Origin: Burkholderiales bacterium
GTDB taxonomy: Bacteria; Pseudomonadota; Gammaproteobacteria; Burkholderiales; Burkholderiaceae
DNA: 7,420 nt
Assembly (NCBI GenBank): GCA_947447845.1
Contig: CANFNO010000126.1
Span: 1 to 7,420, forward strand
Direction of reading: 5' to 3'
Within the stretch, counting starts at the first letter, position 1. Each line of letters begins with the position of its first letter. Made by a program: the position numbers and the translations under genes. Shown here piece after piece: positions 1-6,110 of this stretch. The notes under the pieces are model-generated. The model was not told the DNA's origin. It ran no database searches and saw nothing but the letters and a program-made list of their open reading frames with translations.

Positions 1-579
1 AAAGAGCAAGGTAGTTCGGCCTTGCCGCCACACCAGTCCCAGCGCCAGCAGTAAAAGCAATTGCAGCAGGCCTGTGCGTGAACCGGAAGCAGCGTCGGCC
101 GACACCAGCAGGATGACGAGCAAGGTGATCAGCGCGTGTGTCGCCGGACTTTGTCTATCCGATGGCGCCCGACTTGCTGCATGCGCCTGCCACCAAAGCA
201 AGGCCGCAAGGCCAATGGCCAGCAAAGTGGCCAGTTGGTTGCGCTGGCGCAAGTTGGCATAAGCCTGTCCGGCTTCCACGTAGTTTATGAACGGGCTGAA
301 GTGAGCGGCTAGCCCCAGGTATTGCAGTAGGCCCATCGCTGCGCTGGCGGTGGCTGCCGCCAGCCATGCGGCGGCAATGGCGCGCATGCGTGTGCTTGCG
401 TCCACCTGCGCGACTTCCCATGCCAGCCAACACAGTGCAGCTGCGATCCAGACCGCAAGCGACTGCACCACGGGATGGGTGGGGCCGTAGGTTAGGGGGT
501 TTAACCACGGTATGGTTAGCAGGTGAAGACAAGCAACTGAAGTACCAGCTTCGTTTTCATGGTTCAAGTTGCTTAGCAT
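1..579 (-). CDS. PglL/Wzy-like O-oligosaccharyltransferase, partial (C-terminus beyond left edge)
   Basis: An open minus-strand frame runs off the left edge; about 193 residues are visible. The protein is strongly hydrophobic, with several membrane segments. It opens with a TIPWLNPLTYGP stretch, has YANLRQRNQLATLL at about residues 107-120, and SGSRTGLLQ at about 165-173. This NxRQRN...SGSRTG pattern is typical of the O-antigen ligase/PglL family, which transfers lipid-linked oligosaccharide to Ser/Thr of pilin in the periplasm. The neighbouring upstream gene is a pilin, the same order as pilin plus pilO/tfpO in some pseudomonads, so pilin is the likely acceptor. The start is uncertain: ATG at 579 is chosen, but ATG at 654 is also in frame (the next in-frame stop upstream lies at about 676-678), and neither has a clear Shine-Dalgarno. 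An O-antigen polymerase or ligase acting on another substrate cannot be excluded. Family assignment is fairly sure; substrate is inference. Confidence 0.8.
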   Translation of the reverse strand, partial: MLSNLNHENEAGTSVACLHLLTIPWLNPLTYGPTHPVVQSLAVWIAAALCWLAWEVAQVDASTRMRAIAAAWLAAATASAAMGLLQYLGLAAHFSPFINYVEAGQAYANLRQRNQLATLLAIGLAALLWWQAHAASRAPSDRQSPATHALITLLVILLVSADAASGSRTGLLQLLLLLALGLVWRQGRTTLLF

Positions 580-677
580 GCCTGAAGTTTGCGTGTATAG
601 AGGAACCGAATGCTTCCAGGTATGTTTCTTCACGTAAACGAAATACCAACCCATCGAGACTTGGTTAGCAGTTCACT

Positions 678-710
678 AAAAGAAAAGGCCTCCAAAAAAA
701 TTGGAGGCCT
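678..710 (-). terminator. Rho-independent terminator of the pilin gene
   Basis: Read on the minus strand, a 10-bp perfect stem (AGGCCTCCAA / TTGGAGGCCT, at 701-710 and 686-695) encloses a five-base T loop and is followed by TTTCTTTT at 678-685. It lies 41 bp downstream of the pilin stop codon and before the oligosaccharyltransferase gene. It should limit read-through, so the abundant pilin message can be made in excess of the downstream glycosylation gene. Confidence 0.9.
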
Positions 711-751
711 GTTGGGCGATTAAACCGGCCGCTCAAGCAGCCATTGCAAGA

Positions 752-1207
752 TTAGCAACCGAAAGTCTTCGTATTTAGAGCACTGGCATAGCTGCAAGTT
801 ACAGCCCAACTCACGGAAGTACTATTCACTGTAGGCGTGAAAGTCACGGTGCTAGTGTTGTAGCCAGTGCCTATGTTTTGCATCGTAGCAACAATAGCAC
901 CTGTAGCTGCAGTTACCGCTATGCCACTGACTTCGGTTGTGGCGGTCGGTGCTGCAGATAAGCCCAAAGACGTCCAACCATTTGCTGTAATGGCAGCTAC
1001 ACCACCATTTTCTTGCGCGAACATAGCGACAGCAGCCTTAATCGGCTCTACCGCAACATTAACCTTTGCTAACTTGGCCTTGGTGATGTAGTCCTGATAC
1101 TGGGGCAAAGCCACAGCGGCCAAAATACCAATAATGGCCACAACGATCATCAGTTCGATCAATGTGAAACCCTTTTGCACTTTGCGTGCGATGGAAGGAC
1201 GTGTCAT
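752..1207 (-). CDS. pilA: Type IV pilin (major pilin-like prepilin)
   Basis: A 151-residue prepilin, the structural subunit of type IV pili. The short, positively charged leader ends in KG at residues 12-13. It is followed by [22 protein letters not shown], the classical N-methylated hydrophobic helix; prepilin peptidase would cut between G13 and F14, leaving a 138-residue mature pilin with the invariant Glu at mature position 5 (E18). Two cysteines, C138 and the terminal C151, would form the C-terminal disulfide loop, and the W-x-V-x-C context before C138 is typical of betaproteobacterial PilA/PilE. Residues about 85-135 are rich in Ser and Thr, giving many possible O-glycosylation sites. 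ATG at 1207 has a GGAG Shine-Dalgarno at 1214-1217, 6 nt away. A sigma-54 promoter lies upstream and a strong terminator downstream. Whether this is the major pilin or a paralogue cannot be decided from one locus. Confidence 0.95.
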   Translation of the reverse strand: MTRPSIARKVQKGFTLIELMIVVAIIGILAAVALPQYQDYITKAKLAKVNVAVEPIKAAVAMFAQENGGVAAITANGWTSLGLSAAPTATTEVSGIAVTAATGAIVATMQNIGTGYNTSTVTFTPTVNSTSVSWAVTCSYASALNTKTFGC

Positions 1208-1263
1208 TTAAAACTCCAAGTATGTTTACAGAACCCAGGAAGAACCATGGGGCAAGCTATTAC

Positions 1264-1279
1264 AGCAGGATTTATGCCA
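1264..1279 (-). promoter_or_regulatory. Sigma-54 (-24/-12) promoter of the pilin gene
   Basis: The minus strand reads TGGCATAAATCCTGCT. It holds the essential GG and GC dinucleotides exactly 10 nt apart and matches the TGGCACGNNNNTTGCW consensus at 9 of 12 specified positions. With C1265 as -12, transcription would start near 1253, giving a 5' leader of about 46 nt with the GGAG ribosome site. Sigma-54 control by the PilS/PilR two-component system is the established rule for pilA in many proteobacteria. Confidence 0.75.
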
Positions 1280-1282
1280 TGC

Positions 1283-1298
1283 AAATAGCCTGCTATTT
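1283..1298. repeat. Hyphenated palindrome next to the sigma-54 core promoter
   Basis: Seven-base perfect arms, AAATAGC and GCTATTT on the minus strand, are separated by 2 nt. The palindrome sits immediately upstream of the -24 element, at about -30 to -45 from the predicted start. It is AT-rich. It could be a protein site (regulator or architectural protein) that controls access of sigma-54 polymerase; no known consensus is claimed. Confidence 0.5.
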
Positions 1299-1319
1299 TT
1301 CGCATATTTAAAGCACCCA

Positions 1320-1418
1320 TGCCTTTTGCGTGGACAAAATTTGTTTCACAGCTGCTTTAGGAACTGCCATTTGCGTGTCAATGCCCAAGAATCAGTGCAT
1401 GAGACGATTTTTTGCGTG
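1320..1418. repeat. Three direct TTTGCGTG repeats, candidate enhancer sites of the pilin promoter
   Basis: TTTGCGTG (CACGCAAA on the minus strand) occurs at 1325-1332, 1370-1377 and 1411-1418, all in the same orientation, 45 and 41 nt apart. The first two copies share a longer match, TGCC(T/A)TTTGCGTG, at 1320-1332 and 1365-1377. Relative to the predicted pilin start at about 1253 they are centred near -75, -120 and -161, the usual zone for enhancer-binding proteins of sigma-54 promoters. PilR is the obvious candidate, but the motif is not a recognised PilR consensus. Confidence 0.5.
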
Positions 1419-1460
1419 CCATTTCATCTCGCGGTACTTGTAACAGTTAGCATCTCAATC

Positions 1461-1931
1461 ATGCAGGAATTTGAAATTAGCGTCGAGGCCACGATCGCCG
1501 TCACGGAACGAAGCCGCAGCACATGGTGGCGGCGCATAACCAGACGTGAAGTTACCCGCGTCGCGGATGATGCCAGCGGGCGCACCATGTTACTTTGGTC
1601 TGAAGTAGCGCCCATGGTGTGCATTTCCATGAGTTCTCGTGATCTCACCTATTTGCTTCGGGCCGATTCTGGCGATGCAAGCGCACAAAGTGATATCGGG
1701 CAATTATTTTCCACTGCGGGTAGACACACAGTTGCTCTCTATTGGATTCGCAAAGCTGCCGATCAAGAATATCCGGACGCTATGCAATGGCTGGGGCGCT
1801 GCTACTTGAGTGGTGACGGAGTACCCAAGAACGATAACCTTGGAGTTATGTGGATAGCCAAGGCTGCTGCGCATGGCCACTCAATAGCATTAGAGCAAAT
1901 GGACTGGCTTACTTTCAAAAGTCGCATTTGA
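1461..1931 (+). CDS. Small Sel1-repeat protein
   Basis: A 156-residue protein whose second half carries Sel1-like (SLR/TPR-related) helical repeats. A degenerate one lies at about residues 73-104 (DASAQSDIGQLF...ALYWIRKAAD) and a clear one at about 105-140 (PDAMQWLGRCYLSGDGVPK...GVMWIAKAAAHGH). Such repeats mediate protein-protein contacts; no catalytic motif is seen. The first 70 residues match nothing I recognise, and there is no signal peptide or membrane helix, so the protein is probably cytoplasmic. It is transcribed divergently from the pilin and converges on the membrane glycosyltransferase gene. The reading frame stays open upstream to a TTG at 1326, but that would run through the pilin control region; ATG at 1461 is preferred, although it lacks a clear Shine-Dalgarno. 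A shorter start at ATG 1629 is possible. A link to pilus biology rests on position only. Confidence 0.72.
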   Translation: MQEFEISVEATIAVTERSRSTWWRRITRREVTRVADDASGRTMLLWSEVAPMVCISMSSRDLTYLLRADSGDASAQSDIGQLFSTAGRHTVALYWIRKAADQEYPDAMQWLGRCYLSGDGVPKNDNLGVMWIAKAAAHGHSIALEQMDWLTFKSRI

Positions 1932-1963
1932 GGTCAAATTTGCTCTTGGATTGTTGGTTAAGA

Positions 1964-3562
1964 CTAATTGAAGTTAATGCGCGGGACTCCAAATTTCTCT
2001 GCCATTGTGAATGCCGATTCACTTTCCTCCAACTTTCCACGATTTTTTAACAATATTGCAGATTGGAAGTAAGCCATACCAAAGTCTGGCTTAAGCCTTA
2101 TCACGGTTTCTAAATCATCCTGCGCCAGTAGCAGTTCATTGTTGTAAAGATATACGCTGCTTCTACCCCAATAACCGTGAAAGGAATGAGGATCTTGGCG
2201 AATGACCCAATTGAAATCCGCCAACGCTTCTGCCATTTGTCCTTTTTTTGAGTGGAAAACGCCTAGGTTGTAATGAATTCGAACTGCACCGGAACAAGTT
2301 TCCTGTGGAAGTTTTTGTGCAGCTTCCTGCCAAAGACTTAGCTCGTCAGAAAACAAACTCAACCTTTGCCATGTGAGTGGTATCAAGCTCACCACTGCGA
2401 AAACAGCGATTCCACCAACCCAGCGGGCAGGCAGCATACTCATCAGCCCGGCAAGTGACAACAAAAATCCAGGTGCCCAAAGGTAACTGCGGTACAACAC
2501 AATTGCCTCCTGAAATCGCACGGTGCTGAGTTCCACAAAAAATAAACTCAATGCCCAGAACAGACCGAAAGCGGCCAATTTCACCTCTGGCCGCACTTTG
2601 CTGGATACAAGAGAAAATACCAGCAGTCCCGCCAGCGCAAAAATAGCGATCGGCCCAGCGATCACCAAGTAAGAGTGAGCCAAAAAGCCAAAGTCCGGTC
2701 GGATATCAACGCTGAGCCCAGACGGATCGGGCCACCACCAAAACCCAAAGTAGCGGAAGAAAAATAGACACTGAAGAGAGGCACTCAACATCCAGTTGCC
2801 CAATCTGGACCCCTGATCCGGAAAATCAAGCGCACTGACCATGTCCTGTGCATCTGGCTCGTAGGCAACACCAACTAGACCCAGCTTTAGTGACGCAACC
2901 CAAAGCGCGACGGGAAGCGCTGTGGCCACGAACGCGACAAGAGCACCGAATCGATCTTGCCTCACCAAATCCTTGTTAACAAACACAATGCCGATGACTC
3001 CGATGAAACCGGTCAGGGCATGCTCTTTGGACAAGGCGGCCAGACCAAAGCAAACCCCAGCCCAAACAGCTCTTGGCCAGCTAAGCGCTGACAAGGCCTT
3101 GTCAAACTGCCAGGCGCTGAGTAACAAAAAAAAGGTTGCAAACAAAATAGTGCGTTGAACAAGATAGCCCACTGCATATACCGCTACCGGATGGACTACA
3201 AAAATGATTGCAATTGCCGCGGCGGTTACAAATGCCCGCGCGGGAGAGATGATTTTCCTTAGCAACCGACGCCCCAACATAAACAATAAGAAAGCGTTTA
3301 ATGCATGCAATAGCAGCGACACATATCGGGAAATACGCAAATTTCCACCTGAAATGACATTCTCTAAGCCCAATGTGAAATAGGGGAATTGCCGTGGAAC
3401 AAGAGAAAACGGAACCTGTGCGTAGTCGAAAAGTGCGGTCGACCTCAGAATATTCGGGTCATCAAAAACCAAAGGGTTATCGCGCCAAGGTGAATAAAGT
3501 GATGCACTGACGCAGGCCAGCAGTAACGCCAAAAAGAAGAGATGTTTTGCGCGGATTTCCAT
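1964..3562 (-). CDS. TMTC-like GT-C membrane glycosyltransferase with C-terminal TPRs
   Basis: A 532-residue polytopic membrane protein. After a first membrane helix (about residues 7-24) comes a periplasmic loop with FDDPN, whose D34-D35 sits where GT-C enzymes (PMT, ArnT, TMTC) keep their catalytic/metal acidic pair. Further TMTC-like signatures follow: LLHALNAFLLF (about 84-94), VVHPVAVYAVGYLVQR (122-137) and LSKEHAL (178-184), then more membrane helices to about residue 400. Residues about 426-525 hold three TPR units (HYNLGVFHSKKGQMAEAL..., GYWGRSSVYL..., AYFQSAILLKNRGKLEES...). GT-C enzymes use polyprenyl-phosphate sugars on the outer face of the membrane. Linkage to pilin and a PglL-like gene suggests pilin O-glycosylation, but donor and acceptor are unknown. 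ATG 3562 has only a weak AGGG upstream. The AT-richer base composition by eye contrasts with the ATPase operon. A general TPR membrane protein without transferase activity is the main alternative. Confidence 0.85.
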   Translation of the reverse strand: MEIRAKHLFFLALLLACVSASLYSPWRDNPLVFDDPNILRSTALFDYAQVPFSLVPRQFPYFTLGLENVISGGNLRISRYVSLLLHALNAFLLFMLGRRLLRKIISPARAFVTAAAIAIIFVVHPVAVYAVGYLVQRTILFATFFLLLSAWQFDKALSALSWPRAVWAGVCFGLAALSKEHALTGFIGVIGIVFVNKDLVRQDRFGALVAFVATALPVALWVASLKLGLVGVAYEPDAQDMVSALDFPDQGSRLGNWMLSASLQCLFFFRYFGFWWWPDPSGLSVDIRPDFGFLAHSYLVIAGPIAIFALAGLLVFSLVSSKVRPEVKLAAFGLFWALSLFFVELSTVRFQEAIVLYRSYLWAPGFLLSLAGLMSMLPARWVGGIAVFAVVSLIPLTWQRLSLFSDELSLWQEAAQKLPQETCSGAVRIHYNLGVFHSKKGQMAEALADFNWVIRQDPHSFHGYWGRSSVYLYNNELLLAQDDLETVIRLKPDFGMAYFQSAILLKNRGKLEESESAFTMAEKFGVPRINFN

Positions 3563-3611
3563 TGACCCTATTGAATATGAACTTGAATCATTTTTGGGCT
3601 TCCAGAACCAA

Positions 3612-3651
3612 AAGAAGGAAGCCGACCGTACGGTCGGTGCTGCGTAGCAGC
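3612..3651 (-). terminator. Candidate terminator after the cyclase-phosphodiesterase-ATPase operon
   Basis: Between the ATPase and the membrane glycosyltransferase lies a perfect 16-bp palindrome, CCGACCGTACGGTCGG (3622-3637). On the minus strand it is followed by a pyrimidine tract (CTTCCTTCTTTT, 3610-3621). It could fold as a 6-bp GC-rich stem with a GTAC loop. A smaller hairpin, GCTGC-GTA-GCAGC (3639-3651), sits just before it. The T run is interrupted, so termination may be partial. A perfect palindrome of this kind could alternatively be a binding site for a dimeric regulator. Confidence 0.5.
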
Positions 3652-3686
3652 GATAAGGTGAAATCTAACCGCTGTGTGCACAAGCT

Positions 3687-6110
3687 CTATTTGATACACA
3701 CTTGCCGCACCATCTTCAAGTCGGTCAACCCCATCATGATCTTTTCCATGCCGTCCATTTTCAGGGTGCGCATGCCACCTTCTACGGACGCTGCGAATAG
3801 CACGGCGACGCGGGCGCGTTCCTGGATTAGCTTTTTGACGTCGTCGTCGGCCACCAGTAACTCATGCAGGCCGACGCGGCCTTTGTAGCCGGTCTTGTTG
3901 CATTTGTCGCAGCCCACCGCGCGGTAGAGCTTGATCTGGCCATTTTCACCATAGGTCTGCATCCATTGCGCGACCATTTTCTTGCTCTCACCGGCGTAGT
4001 CCTGTTCCCAGGCCTTGGAGTGACGCAGTTCTTCGGCGTACTCGGCGGCAAACAGGCGCATCTCTTCTGCATCGGGGACGTAGCTCTCCTTGCAGTCGCA
4101 CAGGCGTTTGGCCAGGCGCTGGGCCAGGATGCCAAGCAGCGCGTCGGCGAAGTTGAACGGGTCCATGCCCATGTCCATCAGGCGGGTGATGGATTCAGGC
4201 GCCGAATTGGTGTGCAGGGTGGAGAACACCAGGTGACCGGTCAGCGAGGCCTCCACACCCATCGACACCGTTTCTTTGTCGCGCGACTCGCCAACCATGA
4301 TGATGTCGGGGTCGGCCCGCAAGAAAGCGCGCATGACCAAGGCAAAGTCAATCCCGGCCTTCTTGTTGATTTGCACCTGGCGCAAGCCCTTCTGGGTGAT
4401 TTCCACCGGGTCTTCGGCCGTCCAGATCTTGGTGTCGGGCTTGTTGAGAAACTTCAGGATCGAATGCAGCGTGGTGGTTTTACCTGAACCGGTGGGGCCG
4501 CAGACGTAGAACAAGCCATAGGGTTTGGTCACCGTGGCCTCCAAGCGCGCTTTGTTGTGCGGCGTGAGGCCCAGCTTTTCCAGCGGGATAGGTTCGCCCG
4601 CCGCCAGAATCCGCATCACCACGTCTTCCACTCCACCTGCTGTGGGAATGGTGGCCACCCGCAGTTCGATGTCCAGCGGGCCGTATTTCTTGAACTTGAT
4701 CTTGCCGTCCTGCGGTTTGCGGCGCTCGGAGATGTCCAGATCGCACATGATCTTCAAGCGCGTCACCATGGCCTGGCGGAAGTGTGCCGGCACTTCGACA
4801 TAGGGCGCCAGGCTGCCATCAACGCGGAATCGGATGCCGGTCTTGAACTTGCCTGGCATGGGCTCGATGTGGATGTCGGAGGCCTTCTGGTTATAGGCGT
4901 CGATGATGACCTTGTTGACAAACTTGACCAGTTCGTTGTCTGCTGCGGCGGATTCCAACGCGGAGTCTTCGTTGCTGCCGTCGTCCAGTGGGCCGCCATC
5001 CATGCCGGCCAGCAAATCATCAATGGTCGTGGTATCGGCCGCGGCGCCAAACAGTTGTGCCAAGGTCTGGTCAAAGTCAAAGTGCGTGCTGACGCGGTAG
5101 GCAAACTTGCTAAAGCGCGGAAACACCTGCGGCACGATGCGCGATCCACGCACCGCCTCAGGGTCCTTACACATGATGATGAGACCCTCGGGCGACTCTT
5201 CCAGCGGAATCCAGCCCTGCTCTTGGACAAACTCACGCTTGAGCACACCGTGCAACGATTCAATGCGCAGACGCCCCGGATTGAACGGCTCATAAGGCTC
5301 ACCAAAGAACTTGGACAAGGCCGAGCCAATTTGTACCGGTTTTAGCTTGAACTGGGCAATCAGCAATTGTTCGACTGGCAACTCCTGGTTGCGTGCATCT
5401 TGCACGCAGTGGCCCAACTCTTCCTCGGTAAGCAGCCCGTCGGCCACTAACCCGTCGTACTTGGTGGCTTTGCGACGCTGCCCTCCCTCGGCTCGGGTGG
5501 CGCGCTGCCGGATGGCTGTGGCCAACGTCTTGCAGACTTCCGACACGCCATCGAGTTCCAGCGCACCAAAGGGCTCATCGCTCTTGTTGTTGATGACTTG
5601 CAACACGCCGTGCAGGTGTTGACCTTCCAGAATCGGTGCCACCAGCATCTGGCGCGTGCGGTAGCCCGAGCGGCGATCAACCTCTTTCAAGAAAGTGAGG
5701 GACGGGTGGATGCGCTTGAGCGCCTCATCGTCATACACGTCCTGAAGGTTAAGCGCTTTCTTGCTGAAGGCCGCATAACCGGCAATGCTTTGCGGCGAGA
5801 TCGGCAACTTGAGGTCGCGGCTGCTGTTCAGCCCGGTCTTGATTTTGGACACAATCGCGGTGCCGTCTTCGTTCACCGCATACAGCGTCAGCCGGTCGGC
5901 ATTGAGCAGTTTGCAGATGTCCTGGCTGGTCTCCAGCATGATCTGTTCGACGTTTTCGGTGTCGTGAATGCGCGAAGTAACCTGGTGCAACTGGCGATAA
6001 AACAGGGCCTGAAAGGTCATGCCCCGCTTTTGCGAAGGCAGCTTTTGCGATTCAAAGAAGGCCTGCTCCGGCGAACTCTCGGAGCCTTGTAAGGGCACAA
6101 AGGCGCTCAT
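3687..6110 (-). CDS. GAF-domain GspE/PilB-family ATPase
   Basis: An 807-residue hexameric-motor ATPase of the type II secretion/type IV pilus family, much longer than usual PilB (about 570). Domains: GAF at about 43-203; an MshEN/T2SSE_N-like region at about 215-360; an acidic linker (about 364-390); the ATPase core from about 392. Motifs: Walker A GPTGSGKTTT (538-547), Asp box AEDPVE (565-570), Walker B-like DPDIIMVGESRD (600-611) with Ser where GEIRD/GEMRD is usual, His box STLHTN (630-635), and cysteines C671, C673, C734, C737 of the zinc-binding region, the first pair spaced CxC instead of CxxC and the pairs separated by about 60 residues. ATG 6110 overlaps the upstream stop by 4 nt (ATGA) and has AGGAG 8 nt upstream. 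No platform protein or prepilin peptidase gene is nearby, so it may drive or modulate a pilus or secretion machine encoded elsewhere. GAF suggests small-ligand control, plausibly by cAMP given the operon. Confidence 0.94.
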   Translation of the reverse strand: MSAFVPLQGSESSPEQAFFESQKLPSQKRGMTFQALFYRQLHQVTSRIHDTENVEQIMLETSQDICKLLNADRLTLYAVNEDGTAIVSKIKTGLNSSRDLKLPISPQSIAGYAAFSKKALNLQDVYDDEALKRIHPSLTFLKEVDRRSGYRTRQMLVAPILEGQHLHGVLQVINNKSDEPFGALELDGVSEVCKTLATAIRQRATRAEGGQRRKATKYDGLVADGLLTEEELGHCVQDARNQELPVEQLLIAQFKLKPVQIGSALSKFFGEPYEPFNPGRLRIESLHGVLKREFVQEQGWIPLEESPEGLIIMCKDPEAVRGSRIVPQVFPRFSKFAYRVSTHFDFDQTLAQLFGAAADTTTIDDLLAGMDGGPLDDGSNEDSALESAAADNELVKFVNKVIIDAYNQKASDIHIEPMPGKFKTGIRFRVDGSLAPYVEVPAHFRQAMVTRLKIMCDLDISERRKPQDGKIKFKKYGPLDIELRVATIPTAGGVEDVVMRILAAGEPIPLEKLGLTPHNKARLEATVTKPYGLFYVCGPTGSGKTTTLHSILKFLNKPDTKIWTAEDPVEITQKGLRQVQINKKAGIDFALVMRAFLRADPDIIMVGESRDKETVSMGVEASLTGHLVFSTLHTNSAPESITRLMDMGMDPFNFADALLGILAQRLAKRLCDCKESYVPDAEEMRLFAAEYAEELRHSKAWEQDYAGESKKMVAQWMQTYGENGQIKLYRAVGCDKCNKTGYKGRVGLHELLVADDDVKKLIQERARVAVLFAASVEGGMRTLKMDGMEKIMMGLTDLKMVRQVCIK

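Noticed and set aside
155..532. 125-codon minus-strand frame starting MSSPANH
   Set aside because: Out-of-frame shadow. The overlapping minus frame that stays open to the left edge gives a coherent membrane protein with NLRQRN and SGSRTG motifs; this one gives low-complexity Arg/Gly/Pro-rich sequence.
577..660. Promoter for the oligosaccharyltransferase gene after the pilin terminator
   Set aside because: A TATACA hexamer at 594-599 has no acceptable -35 partner and would give an almost leaderless message, so no promoter is called.
1280..1295. Alternative sigma-54-like site TAGCAGGCTATTTGCA on the minus strand
   Set aside because: It has a good -12 half, but AG replaces the essential GG at -24; the site immediately downstream keeps both dinucleotides.
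1326..1460. In-frame N-terminal extension of the Sel1 protein from TTG 1326
   Set aside because: It would translate through the repeat array and pilin control region, gives no family similarity, and lacks a ribosome site.
1926..1939. ATTTGA-GG-TCAAAT inverted repeat over the Sel1 stop codon
   Set aside because: The arms are short and AT-rich and no T tract follows, so it is not a convincing terminator for the convergent genes.
4557..5345. 262-codon plus-strand frame antisense to the ATPase
   Set aside because: Product of GC-rich codon bias opposite a conserved gene. It shows no recognisable domain, and the minus strand has intact ATPase motifs across it. The same applies to 3864-4487 and 5598-6092.
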